Part shown: positions 25,871 through 34,259 of the stretch, piece after piece | Layout: each line of letters opens with the position of its first letter | Position numbering within the stretch: position 1 is the stretch's first letter | Origin: Arthrobacter sp. B6 | GTDB taxonomy: Bacteria; Actinomycetota; Actinomycetes; Actinomycetales; Micrococcaceae | DNA length: 64,000 bases | Reading direction: 5' to 3' | NCBI RefSeq assembly: GCF_001663775.1 | Contig: NZ_KV467168.1 | Coordinates: 821,065 to 885,064, forward strand | Translations under genes and position numbers: made by a program | The notes under the pieces: generated by a model | The model's input: the letters and a program-made list of their open reading frames with translations, nothing else | What the model was told of the DNA's origin: nothing | Database searches by the model: none

Positions 25871-26962
25871 ATGACCACCACCCTCTCAACGTCGGCGCGC
25901 CCACAATCGCGCGTCCGGCAGCCCAACGCAGTTGTCCTGAGCTATTCGGAACTGCTTAAGAGCGTCAAGTCCGCGGGCCTGCTGGAACGCCGCGTGGGTT
26001 TCTACATCACAGTTTTCTCCACCCTGGTGCTCCTGATGACCGCCGCCTGGTTCGGTTTCGCGCTGATCGGCGACAGCTGGTTCCAGCTCCTCATCGCCGC
26101 AGCAGTCGGCATCATCTGTACCCAGCTGAGCTTCCTGGCCCACGAGGCCGGACACCGCCAGATCTTCGCCTCCCGCCGCGCCAACGACTGGACCGCCCGG
26201 ATACTGGCCACCTCAGTGGCGGGCATGAGCTATTCCTGGTGGGAGCAGAAGCACGGCGCCCACCACAACCATCCCAACGTCATTTCCAAGGATCCGGACA
26301 TTGCCACCGGCGCGATCGCGTTCCACCACGAAGCCGCAGCCACCAGGCAGGGCAGGCTTTCGTTCCTGACCCGCAAGCAGGGGTGGTTCTTCTTTCCGCT
26401 GCTGTTCCTGGTGGGCCTCGGCCTCCAGATCGATTCGGTAAAATTCGTCTTCCGCAGGGCCCAAGTGACCCACCGCTGGGTGGAGCTTCCCATTTTGCTG
26501 GCCCGGCTCAGCGTCCTGCCGGTCCTGGCCTTCTCGTTCCTGCCGCTGGGAATGGCCTTCGCCTTCATCGGCGTGCAGCTCGCCGTGTTCGGCTTCTACA
26601 TGGGCGCGTCATTTGCGCCCAACCACAAGGGCATGCCCGTCATCCCGGCAAGCAGCCGCGTTGACTTCTTCAGCCGTCAGGTCCTGACGTCGCGGAACAT
26701 CTCCGGCGGCCGGTTCATGGACATCCTGCTCGGTGGCCTGAACCGCCAGGCCGAGCACCACCTTTTCCCCGACATGGCACGGCCCCAGCTGGACAAGGCC
26801 GCCAAGATCGTCCGGGAGTACTGCCGCAAGCACCAGGTTCCGTACACCGAGACCACGCTGCTGCAGTCCTACGGCATCATTGTCCGCTACCTCAACGACG
26901 TTGGACTTTCCGCCGGGCGCCACTTCGAGTGCCCCATGGCAACAGTCGCCCGCCGTTACTGA
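25871..26962 (+). CDS. Membrane fatty acid desaturase
   Basis: The 363-residue protein has the three histidine boxes of membrane di-iron desaturases: HEAGH (about residue 91), HGAHHNHP (about 127) and QAEHHLFP (about 294). Hydrophobic stretches lie at about residues 45-90 and 180-245. The QxxHH form of the third box is typical of front-end and other acyl-lipid desaturases of the linoleoyl-CoA type. It probably adjusts membrane fluidity, though branched-chain membranes of this group make the true substrate uncertain. It stands alone between the divergent argC and the qor gene, with a strong hairpin after it. Confidence 0.9.
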   Translation: MTTTLSTSARPQSRVRQPNAVVLSYSELLKSVKSAGLLERRVGFYITVFSTLVLLMTAAWFGFALIGDSWFQLLIAAAVGIICTQLSFLAHEAGHRQIFASRRANDWTARILATSVAGMSYSWWEQKHGAHHNHPNVISKDPDIATGAIAFHHEAAATRQGRLSFLTRKQGWFFFPLLFLVGLGLQIDSVKFVFRRAQVTHRWVELPILLARLSVLPVLAFSFLPLGMAFAFIGVQLAVFGFYMGASFAPNHKGMPVIPASSRVDFFSRQVLTSRNISGGRFMDILLGGLNRQAEHHLFPDMARPQLDKAAKIVREYCRKHQVPYTETTLLQSYGIIVRYLNDVGLSAGRHFECPMATVARRY

Positions 26963-27001
26963 GCAGCTCCACCGGGCACACCTGGCCCCCATGTTTAACC
27001 C

Positions 27002-27031
27002 GAAGTGACGGCCCTCACCGGCCGTCACTTC
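27002..27031 (+). terminator. Hairpin terminator after desaturase
   Basis: Twelve base pairs (27002-27013 with 27020-27031) close a 6-base loop, 40 bases after the desaturase stop. No long T-run follows, as is common in high-GC actinobacteria. Confidence 0.7.
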
Positions 27032-27127
27032 GCCGTTAAGCGGCCCCCACTTCGTCGTTCACGCCGGTTTCCCTAGGATGGTTGCAGGATCCGGGGCGAG
27101 GAGATCCCGGCCCCGGGAAGGAGATAC

Positions 27128-28093
27128 ATGACGCACGCAATCGTTGCCCGCGAGCCCGGAGGACCCGAAGTACTGCAACTGGCAGAGGCCGAGCGGCCCG
27201 AGCCCGGCCCCGGCCAGCTGCTCATCAAGGTGGCGGCTGCAGGCGTCAACTTCATCGAAACGTACCAGCGCGGGGGCATGTACCAGGTGCCATTTCCCTT
27301 CACGCCCGGCTCCGAAGCCGCTGGAACGGTCGAGGAGGTCGGCGACGGCGTCGAGAACTTCACAGTAGGCACCAGGGTGGCCACGGCAGAGGGCACCAAG
27401 TGCTACGCCGGCTACGCGGTGCTCGATGCGGCCAAGGCCCTCCCGGTGCCCGACGGCGTCGACGACCTGACGGCCGCTGCCCTGCCCCTGCAGGGCATGA
27501 CCGCCCACTACCTCATCAATTCCTCCTTCAGGGTCGAACCGGGCCACACCGTGCTCACGCACGCCGGTGCCGGCGGCGTCGGCCTGCTGCTGACCCAGCT
27601 GCTGAAGGAAAGGGGCGCCCGCGTCATTACCACGGTCTCCTCGGATGCCAAGGAAGAACTTGCCCGGGAGGCCGGGGCAGACCATGTGCTGCGGTACGAG
27701 GGCTTTCCCCACCATGTCCGCGAACTCACCAGCGGCAAAGGCGTGGACGTGGTGTATGACGGCGTCGGCCGCAACACCTTTGACGGGTCCCTGTCCTGCC
27801 TGCGCACGCGCGGCTCCCTCGTTTTGTTCGGAGCCGCCTCGGGTGCCGTTCCCCCGGTGGATCCGCAGCGCCTTAACGCCGGCGGGTCACTGACGCTGAC
27901 CCGGCCGTCCCTTGGCCACTTCCTGCTCAACGAACAGGAGCGCCGCTGGCGGTCCGGGGAGATCTTCGCTGCCGCAGAAAGCGGGCACCTCAAAGTCCGG
28001 ATCGGTGCCACATATCCGCTGGCCGACGCCAGGCAATCGCACGAGGACCTCGAGGGCCGGAGGACCACAGGCAAGGTCCTGTTGGTCCCCTGA
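27128..28093 (+). CDS. NADPH:quinone oxidoreductase, zinc-independent MDR family
   Basis: The 321-residue protein belongs to the quinone oxidoreductase branch of the medium-chain dehydrogenase superfamily. It shows AAGVNFIETYQRGGMY, TPGSEAAGTVEEVGDGV, the nucleotide-binding THAGAGGVGLLLTQLLK and the C-terminal RRTTGKVLLVP. The zinc-ligand residues of alcohol dehydrogenases are absent. A clear GAAGGAGATAC ribosome site precedes the ATG. The next gene, the NRPS-like synthetase, follows on the same strand within about 90 bases, so cotranscription is possible. Confidence 0.93.
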   Translation: MTHAIVAREPGGPEVLQLAEAERPEPGPGQLLIKVAAAGVNFIETYQRGGMYQVPFPFTPGSEAAGTVEEVGDGVENFTVGTRVATAEGTKCYAGYAVLDAAKALPVPDGVDDLTAAALPLQGMTAHYLINSSFRVEPGHTVLTHAGAGGVGLLLTQLLKERGARVITTVSSDAKEELAREAGADHVLRYEGFPHHVRELTSGKGVDVVYDGVGRNTFDGSLSCLRTRGSLVLFGAASGAVPPVDPQRLNAGGSLTLTRPSLGHFLLNEQERRWRSGEIFAAAESGHLKVRIGATYPLADARQSHEDLEGRRTTGKVLLVP

Positions 28094-28182
28094 CCCTGTT
28101 CCGGAAACTTTTGGCGAATGGAAGGTGGACGCCGGGCAAACGGCGTCATCTTCCGTTCACCTTCCCAGTGGACACTGCAGGA

Positions 28183-31100
28183 GTGACCGAGCTACAACTC
28201 AGCGGCCTTGCGCCGGACGGCCTTGCCGAATATCAGCCCCAACTGCCCGGATCAGGTGCAGCGCCCCCGGTACGGACGCTGGTGGACATCCTGCAGGAAA
28301 CCGCAAAGCGCCATCCCGACGCGTCCGCACTGGACGACGGCCGCCAATCGCTGAGCTATGCGCAGCTGATGGCGGCCGTGCGCTCCGCCGGCCGGGAACT
28401 TCACCTGGCAGGGCTCGGAGCCGGCGACAGGATCGGCGTTCGGATCCCGTCCGGAACAAACGGGCTGTACGTCTGGATCCTGGCGATCCTGCTCATCGGC
28501 GCGGCGTATGTCCCCGTGGACGCCGACGACCCGGAAGAACGGGCCCGGCTGGTCTTCGGCGAAGCCAAAGTCGCCGCCGTGGTCACAGGCGAGGGCCTGG
28601 CCGTGACCGAGGAACGGGCAGTCCCGTTCCCGGCGGCACGGCCTGCAACGCCCGACGACGATGCCTGGGTCATCTTCACGTCAGGCTCCACCGGAACCCC
28701 GAAAGGGGTGGCCGTGCGGCATCGGTCGGCGGCGGCCTTCGTCGACGCCGAGGCACGGATCTTCCTCGCCGCTGAACCGATCGGTCCTCAGGACAGGGTG
28801 CTTGCAGGGCTGTCCGTGGCCTTTGACGCCTCGTGCGAAGAGATGTGGCTCGCGTGGCGGCACGGCGCATGCCTGGTCCCCGCGCCCCGTGCCCTGGTCC
28901 GCACCGGCATGGACCTCGGCCCCTGGCTCATCAGCCACGGCATCACCGTGGTGTCCACTGTTCCTACGCTTGCGGCACTCTGGCCCGCTGAAGCGCTGGA
29001 GAACGTGCGGCTTCTTATTTTCGGCGGCGAGGCATGCCCGCCGGAGCTTGCGGAGCGGCTGGCGGTGAAGGGCCGCGAAGTCTGGAACACCTACGGGCCC
29101 ACTGAGGCCACGGTGGTGGCGTGCGCGGCGGAACTGGGGGGATCGGGGCCGGTCCGGATCGGCTTGCCGCTGGACGGCTGGGACCTTGCCGTGGTGAACG
29201 GCGACGGTGTCCCGGTGGCGGAGGGCGCCGTCGGGGAGCTCATCATTGGCGGGGTGGGGCTGGCGCGCTACCTGGATCCGGCCAAGGACGCGGAAAAATA
29301 TGCTCCGATGCCTGCCTTGGGCTGGCAGCGCGCCTACCGGTCCGGCGACCTCGTCCGCTACGAAGCCGCCGGACTGGTCTTCATGGGCCGCGCCGACGAA
29401 CAGGTGAAACTGGGAGGCCGGCGGATCGAGCTCGGAGAAATCGATGCCGCTCTGCAGGCCCTGCCTGGCGTTGCGGGCGCAGCAGCTGCTGTGCAGACGA
29501 CGGCGGCCGGGAACCAGGTCCTGGTGGGGTACCTTGTGCCAGCAGGAGGCGATGGGCCCGACTTGGCTGCCTTGCGCGAACTGCTGGCAGCCAGCCTCCC
29601 CGCCGCGCTGATCCCACTGTTGACCGTGGTCACGTCGCTGCCGACCAAAACCAGCGGAAAAGTGGACCGGCATGCCCTGCCCTGGCCCCTTGCCGGATCC
29701 GGCGCGGCCGAAACCGACAGCGCTCCGTTGAACCTGCCCGACGACGCCGCCTGGATCGTCGAACAATGGAGTGCCGTGCTCGGCAGTCCGGCAGCAACCC
29801 TGGACGCCGACTTCTTCGCCCACGGCGGCGGGTCGCTCGCCGCCGCCCAGCTTGTCTCCGCCCTCCGCCTTCGCTACCCCACCGTCACGGTCGCCGACAT
29901 CTACGCCACACCGCGGATCGGCGCGTTGATCGACACAGCCCGGCAATCCCTTCCGGACGGCGTCGATGCAGGCCCTGCCAAGGAACGCCTTGTCCGGCCG
30001 ACGGCCCGTAAGTCCCAGGTCTTCCAGACGCTGATGGGGGTTCCCCTGCACATCCTGGTGGGCATGCGCTGGCTGACCTACCTGATGGCTGGAAACAACC
30101 TCCTCGCCGGCCTGGCCGGCTTTGCGGCCGCGCCCACGGTGTCCTGGTGGTGGGTCGGGGCCTCCTGGCTGGTCTTCGTCAGTCCCCTTGGCCGGATGGG
30201 CCTCTCCATCGCGGCCGCCCGGTTCCTGCTCCGCAACGTTGGCCCGGGCACCTATCCGCGCTCGGGGAAGGTCCACCTCAGGCTCTGGCTGGCCGAACAA
30301 ATCCAGGACTTGGCCGGTGCGGTGAGCCTGGCCAGTGCACCGTGGGTGCCGTACTACGCAAGGGCCCTCGGAGCGAAGATCGGCACGAATGTGCACCTGC
30401 ATTCCCTGCCGCCCGTTACCGGCCTGCTGTCCTTGGGCAGCGGAGCGAACATCGAGCCCGAAGTGGACCTGTCCGGCTGGTGGATCGACGGCGACCATGT
30501 CCGGATCGGGGCAGTCCACGTGGGCGCCGGGGCGACCGTGGGCGCACGCAGCACGCTGATGCCGGGCGCCAGCATTGGCGCGGGCGGCCAGGTCGAGGCC
30601 GGTTCGGCGGTACTGGGCAAGGTCAAAGCCGGACAGGTCGTGGCAGGCTCGCCGGCCCGCCGCCGCGGGAAGGCCAAAAACGACTGGCCCGAAACTCCGC
30701 CCAGCAGCCGGTTGATGGGACGCCTGTGGTTCGCGGCCTTCGCCTCAGCCTCCGCCCTGCTTGCCATGATCCCCTACGTGTCCGCGGCCGCCGCTGCCGG
30801 GATAGTGTTCCTCTTTGTCCAGGGCAGCAGTTCCCTGGCCGCGGCGTGGCCTCAGCTCCTCATGTCCCTGCCGCTGGCCGCAGTGGCCTGGTTCACCGCC
30901 AACCTCCTGCTGGTCCTGGGCGCCACCCGCTTGCTGGGGACCGGCCTGAAGGAAGGCTACTACCGGGTGCGGAGCCGGATCGGCTGGCAGGTCTGGGCCA
31001 CTGAACGCGTCCTGGACCTGGCCAGGGAACTCCTCTTCCCCATCTACGCCAGTCTCTTCACCCCCGTCTGGCTGCGCCTGCTCGGAGCCCGCATCGGCAA

Positions 31101-32133
31101 GAACGTGGAGGCGTCAACCGTGCTGCTCCTGCCCAAGATGACCACAGTCGGTGAAGGCGCATTCCTGGCCGACGACACCATGGTGGCGTCCTACGAACTC
31201 GGCGGCGGCTGGCTGAAGATTGCTCCCGCCAAAATCGGCAAGCGTTCATTCCTGGGGAATTCCGGAATGACGGCCGCCGGCAGGAACGTCCCCAAGAACT
31301 CCCTCGTGGCCGTGCTGTCCGCGACCCCGTCGAAGGCAAAATCCGGAACATCGTGGCTGGGCAGCCCTCCCGTGAGGCTCCGCCGCACAGCCATCGCCTC
31401 GGACACGACCCTGACGTTCCAGCCCCCGCTTCGGCTGAAAGTCGCGCGTGCTCTCTGGGAGGTGTGCCGTTTTGTGCCCGTGATCCTGACGGTGGCCCTC
31501 GCCGCGGGCGTGCTGCTGGCATTCGATTGGCTGGCGGGCACCGTGGGCTACGGCGTTGCTGCGGCACTGGGCGGGTTTGTCATGCTGCTGGCAGGCGCCT
31601 TGGCGGCCGGCAGTGCCGTCGTGGCCAAATGGCTGCTGGTGGGCCGGATCCGCGCAGGCGAACATCCGTTGTGGAGCTCCTTTATCTGGCGCAATGAAGT
31701 GGTGGACACCTTCATCGAAATGGTCAGCGCGCCGTGGTTCGCCCGCGCAGCGAGCGGGACACCGGCACTGGTGTGGTGGCTCCGCGGACTGGGCGCCAGG
31801 ATAGGCTCCGGAACCTGGTGCGAGAGCTACTGGCTGCCGGAAGCGGACCTGGTGAACCTGGGCGCCAACTCCACGGTCAACCGCGGCTGCGTGGTCCAGA
31901 CGCACCTGTTCCACGACCGGATCATGAGCATTGACACTGTTACGCTCGAAGAGGGAGCCACTATGGGCCCGCACGGTGTCATCCTCCCGCAGGCACGGAT
32001 CGGCAACGGCGGAACGGTGGGTCCGGCGTCGCTGGTGATGCGCGGGGAGACCGTTCCCGCGGGGACCTACTGGATGGGCAATCCGGTCAGTCCGTGGCAG
32101 GGCCCCGATGTTCCCACCCCCCGCCTGAAGTAA
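28183..32133 (+). CDS. NRPS-like Pls/PosA-type membrane synthetase (A-T plus three beta-helix domains)
   Basis: About 1316 residues. Residues 20-500 form an adenylation domain with FTSGSTGTPKG (165-175), NTYGPTEATV (302-311), YRSGDLVRY and a C-terminal lysine in LPTKTSGKVDRHALPW. A thiolation domain follows with the phosphopantetheine Ser551 in FFAHGGGSLAAAQLV. No condensation or thioesterase domain is seen. The rest is a membrane-spanning terminal region with three hexapeptide/left-handed-helix segments at about 730-832, 967-1067 and 1203-1306 separated by hydrophobic helices. This is the layout of the Pls/PosA superfamily that includes epsilon-poly-lysine synthetase. Substrate unknown. The GTG start at 28183 is uncertain; the frame is open from 28111 (TTG) with GTG at 28168. 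A convergent PPTase lies nearby. Confidence 0.85.
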   Translation: MTELQLSGLAPDGLAEYQPQLPGSGAAPPVRTLVDILQETAKRHPDASALDDGRQSLSYAQLMAAVRSAGRELHLAGLGAGDRIGVRIPSGTNGLYVWILAILLIGAAYVPVDADDPEERARLVFGEAKVAAVVTGEGLAVTEERAVPFPAARPATPDDDAWVIFTSGSTGTPKGVAVRHRSAAAFVDAEARIFLAAEPIGPQDRVLAGLSVAFDASCEEMWLAWRHGACLVPAPRALVRTGMDLGPWLISHGITVVSTVPTLAALWPAEALENVRLLIFGGEACPPELAERLAVKGREVWNTYGPTEATVVACAAELGGSGPVRIGLPLDGWDLAVVNGDGVPVAEGAVGELIIGGVGLARYLDPAKDAEKYAPMPALGWQRAYRSGDLVRYEAAGLVFMGRADEQVKLGGRRIELGEIDAALQALPGVAGAAAAVQTTAAGNQVLVGYLVPAGGDGPDLAALRELLAASLPAALIPLLTVVTSLPTKTSGKVDRHALPWPLAGSGAAETDSAPLNLPDDAAWIVEQWSAVLGSPAATLDADFFAHGGGSLAAAQLVSALRLRYPTVTVADIYATPRIGALIDTARQSLPDGVDAGPAKERLVRPTARKSQVFQTLMGVPLHILVGMRWLTYLMAGNNLLAGLAGFAAAPTVSWWWVGASWLVFVSPLGRMGLSIAAARFLLRNVGPGTYPRSGKVHLRLWLAEQIQDLAGAVSLASAPWVPYYARALGAKIGTNVHLHSLPPVTGLLSLGSGANIEPEVDLSGWWIDGDHVRIGAVHVGAGATVGARSTLMPGASIGAGGQVEAGSAVLGKVKAGQVVAGSPARRRGKAKNDWPETPPSSRLMGRLWFAAFASASALLAMIPYVSAAAAAGIVFLFVQGSSSLAAAWPQLLMSLPLAAVAWFTANLLLVLGATRLLGTGLKEGYYRVRSRIGWQVWATERVLDLARELLFPIYASLFTPVWLRLLGARIGKNVEASTVLLLPKMTTVGEGAFLADDTMVASYELGGGWLKIAPAKIGKRSFLGNSGMTAAGRNVPKNSLVAVLSATPSKAKSGTSWLGSPPVRLRRTAIASDTTLTFQPPLRLKVARALWEVCRFVPVILTVALAAGVLLAFDWLAGTVGYGVAAALGGFVMLLAGALAAGSAVVAKWLLVGRIRAGEHPLWSSFIWRNEVVDTFIEMVSAPWFARAASGTPALVWWLRGLGARIGSGTWCESYWLPEADLVNLGANSTVNRGCVVQTHLFHDRIMSIDTVTLEEGATMGPHGVILPQARIGNGGTVGPASLVMRGETVPAGTYWMGNPVSPWQGPDVPTPRLK

Positions 32134-32176
32134 GCACCCGACTGTCCGCCACCGTTTGTAATTGAGGCCCCGACCC

Positions 32177-33562
32177 ATGAGTCTTCCAGAACCAGCAAGC
32201 TCCGGAGCCGCCGTGGGAGCGGCTGCAACCGGACTGCGGTCCGACCGGTATCTTCCGGGCCATGGCACCAGCGCCTACAGCGTTTCACGGTATGAACTCG
32301 ATCTGGACTACCGGCTGTCCGCCAACCGGCTCAACGGCAGGGCAGTCCTCCATGCCACGGCGGCGCGCCCGGCATCTGCCGTCGTCCTGGACCTGGTGGG
32401 CCTCCGGGCCAGCAAGGTGCAGTACAACGGGCGCCGCGTCCGGCGCTTTGTGCAGCGCGCCGAACAGCTGGTAGTGCATCTCGACGCCGACCTCGCCCCG
32501 GGAGATGACTTCACGCTGGATGTCCGCTACGAAGGCAACCCGTCGCCGCGCCGCGGGCTGTGGGGCGAAGTGGGCTGGGAAGAGCTGACCGACGGCGTGC
32601 TGGTGGCCGGCCAGCCCAACGGCGCCCCGTCCTGGTTTCCCTGCAACGACCACCCCTGGAACAAGGCAAGCTACCGGATCACCATCACCACCGATGCCAA
32701 TTACCGTGCTGTCAGCAACGGCCGGCTGGTGGGACACAGCATCAGGGCCAGCCGGGAAACGTGGACCTATGAGCAGGAAGAACCGATGGCCACCTATCTG
32801 GCCACAGTCCAGATTGGCCGGTACGAATCCCTGATCCTTGATCCTGGGGACACCCCGGGCGGGGTGCTGCAATCGGCGGCTGTTCCGCCCGGCCTGGCCG
32901 GCACAGCCCTGCAGGGACTGCGCCTGCAGCCGGAGATGATGCGCACGTTTGTCAGCTGTTTTGGGCCCTACCCGTTCCCCGAGTACACGGTGGTGGTGGC
33001 CGACGATGTGCTGGAGATCCCGCTGGAGGCCCAGACGCTGTCCATCCTGGGACGGAACCACCTGAGCCAGGACTGGGATTCCCAGCGGCTGATCGCGCAC
33101 GAGCTGTCACACCAGTGGTTCGGCAATTCCCTGACTGCCGGCGGGTGGAGCGACATCTGGCTCCACGAGGGCTTCGCCTGCTACGCGGAGTGGATCTGGT
33201 CCGAAGCCGCCGGGCTAATGACCGCCAACGACCGGGCGGCCGCCGCCTGGGCCAGGCTCTCCGCCTCAGGCCAGGACCTGGTGGTTGGGGATCCCGGACC
33301 GGAACTGATGTTTGATGACCGCGTCTACAAACGGGGTGCCCTCGCACTGCACGCCTTGCGGCTGCGGTGCGGTGACCTGGCGTTCTTTACGCTGCTGCAG
33401 GAATGGACCAGGACCCATCAACACGGCTCGGTGTCCACCGCGGAGTTCATCATGATGGCAGACCGGGTGGCGGGCCTGGATTCAGAGGCGCTGCTGCACC
33501 CGTGGCTGTTTGAGGAGGCCCTGCCGCCCCTGCCGTTGAGGGGCCGGTACGCAGGGAGCTGA
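32177..33562 (+). CDS. M1-family metallopeptidase (aminopeptidase-like)
   Basis: The 461-residue protein has a gluzincin site with His308, Glu309, His312 and Glu331 (HELSHQWFGN followed by LHEGFACYAEW), the HEXXH-X18-E pattern. The N-terminal beta domain is complete. The usual GAMEN substrate-binding motif is replaced by IPLEAQTLSILG, as in a group of actinobacterial relatives. It lacks the C-terminal helical domain of PepN-type enzymes, so it is a compact form. No signal peptide is visible, suggesting a cytoplasmic enzyme. The gene starts 43 bases after the NRPS-like gene on the same strand and is probably cotranscribed. Confidence 0.9.
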   Translation: MSLPEPASSGAAVGAAATGLRSDRYLPGHGTSAYSVSRYELDLDYRLSANRLNGRAVLHATAARPASAVVLDLVGLRASKVQYNGRRVRRFVQRAEQLVVHLDADLAPGDDFTLDVRYEGNPSPRRGLWGEVGWEELTDGVLVAGQPNGAPSWFPCNDHPWNKASYRITITTDANYRAVSNGRLVGHSIRASRETWTYEQEEPMATYLATVQIGRYESLILDPGDTPGGVLQSAAVPPGLAGTALQGLRLQPEMMRTFVSCFGPYPFPEYTVVVADDVLEIPLEAQTLSILGRNHLSQDWDSQRLIAHELSHQWFGNSLTAGGWSDIWLHEGFACYAEWIWSEAAGLMTANDRAAAAWARLSASGQDLVVGDPGPELMFDDRVYKRGALALHALRLRCGDLAFFTLLQEWTRTHQHGSVSTAEFIMMADRVAGLDSEALLHPWLFEEALPPLPLRGRYAGS

Positions 33563-33593
33563 CAGCACGCTGCCGGCTGGCCGTACGCCCCGG

Positions 33594-34250
33594 CTAACCG
33601 AGGGCGACGGCGGCCACAAGACTGTCGGGGAGCCCTGTATCCGCCGGGTCGAGGTCCGCGATTCCGGATCTGCCAAGGACTTCGACGGTGCGCGGGTCCG
33701 CCCGCAGTCCTTCGCCGGTCATTTTGAGCCAGGCCTCCTTGCGGGTCCAGAGCCGGGCCCGTTCGCGGAGCAGCCCCGGCCCAGACAGCCTCCCGACGGC
33801 GCGCCGTTCGTCCGGGCTGAGCGCAACGGCGTCGAACCCGTCAAAGTCCAGTCGGGAAGGATCCTCGGCATCGACTCCTAGCCGCATCCCTTCGCCAGGT
33901 GCCGGCAGCCCCGCGAGCAGGATCCAATGGTGCGTCCGCGCCATGCTGAGCAGCAGCGGCACCGGCTCACCCCAGCGGGTGTACGCCGGCCGGCCATGGG
34001 CGAGGTCCGGCCCTGAGCCACAAACCGGACAGGCAAAGGAGACCCGGAGCTCCCCCGGCGGCAATTCCAGCAGTTCCCCGGCAAAGCGCCGCAGGGCAGC
34101 CCTCCCCGCGACAAAACGCGCCCGCACACCGGGCTCCATGGCCGCCGCGCGGGCAGCCTCCACCGGTTCGAGCAGCAGTGCGTCGGAGTCCGGACCGTCC
34201 GCCGCGCGGCCATGCAGATCCACGGCCTGCAGGACAAGTCCGGACTCCAC
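33594..34250 (-). CDS. 4'-phosphopantetheinyl transferase superfamily protein (Sfp-like)
   Basis: The 218-residue protein carries the two PPTase signatures: GVDAED with Asp127 and Glu129, which bind magnesium, and RLWTRKEAWLKMTGEGL near residues 170-186 with the Lys that contacts coenzyme A. These enzymes convert apo carrier domains to the holo form. It starts 9 bases after pheT on the same strand but converges with the M1 peptidase, ending only 31 bases from it. The nearest carrier domain is Ser551 of the NRPS-like protein, its likely client; the housekeeping ACP synthase is normally a separate protein. Confidence 0.88.
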   Translation of the reverse strand: MESGLVLQAVDLHGRAADGPDSDALLLEPVEAARAAAMEPGVRARFVAGRAALRRFAGELLELPPGELRVSFACPVCGSGPDLAHGRPAYTRWGEPVPLLLSMARTHHWILLAGLPAPGEGMRLGVDAEDPSRLDFDGFDAVALSPDERRAVGRLSGPGLLRERARLWTRKEAWLKMTGEGLRADPRTVEVLGRSGIADLDPADTGLPDSLVAAVALG

Positions 34251-34259
34251 GTCAGTCAG

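Noticed and set aside
28681..30519. A 612-codon minus-strand frame opposite the NRPS-like gene
   Set aside because: Overlaps essential adenylation and carrier motifs on the plus strand; sequence is compositionally biased with no domain.
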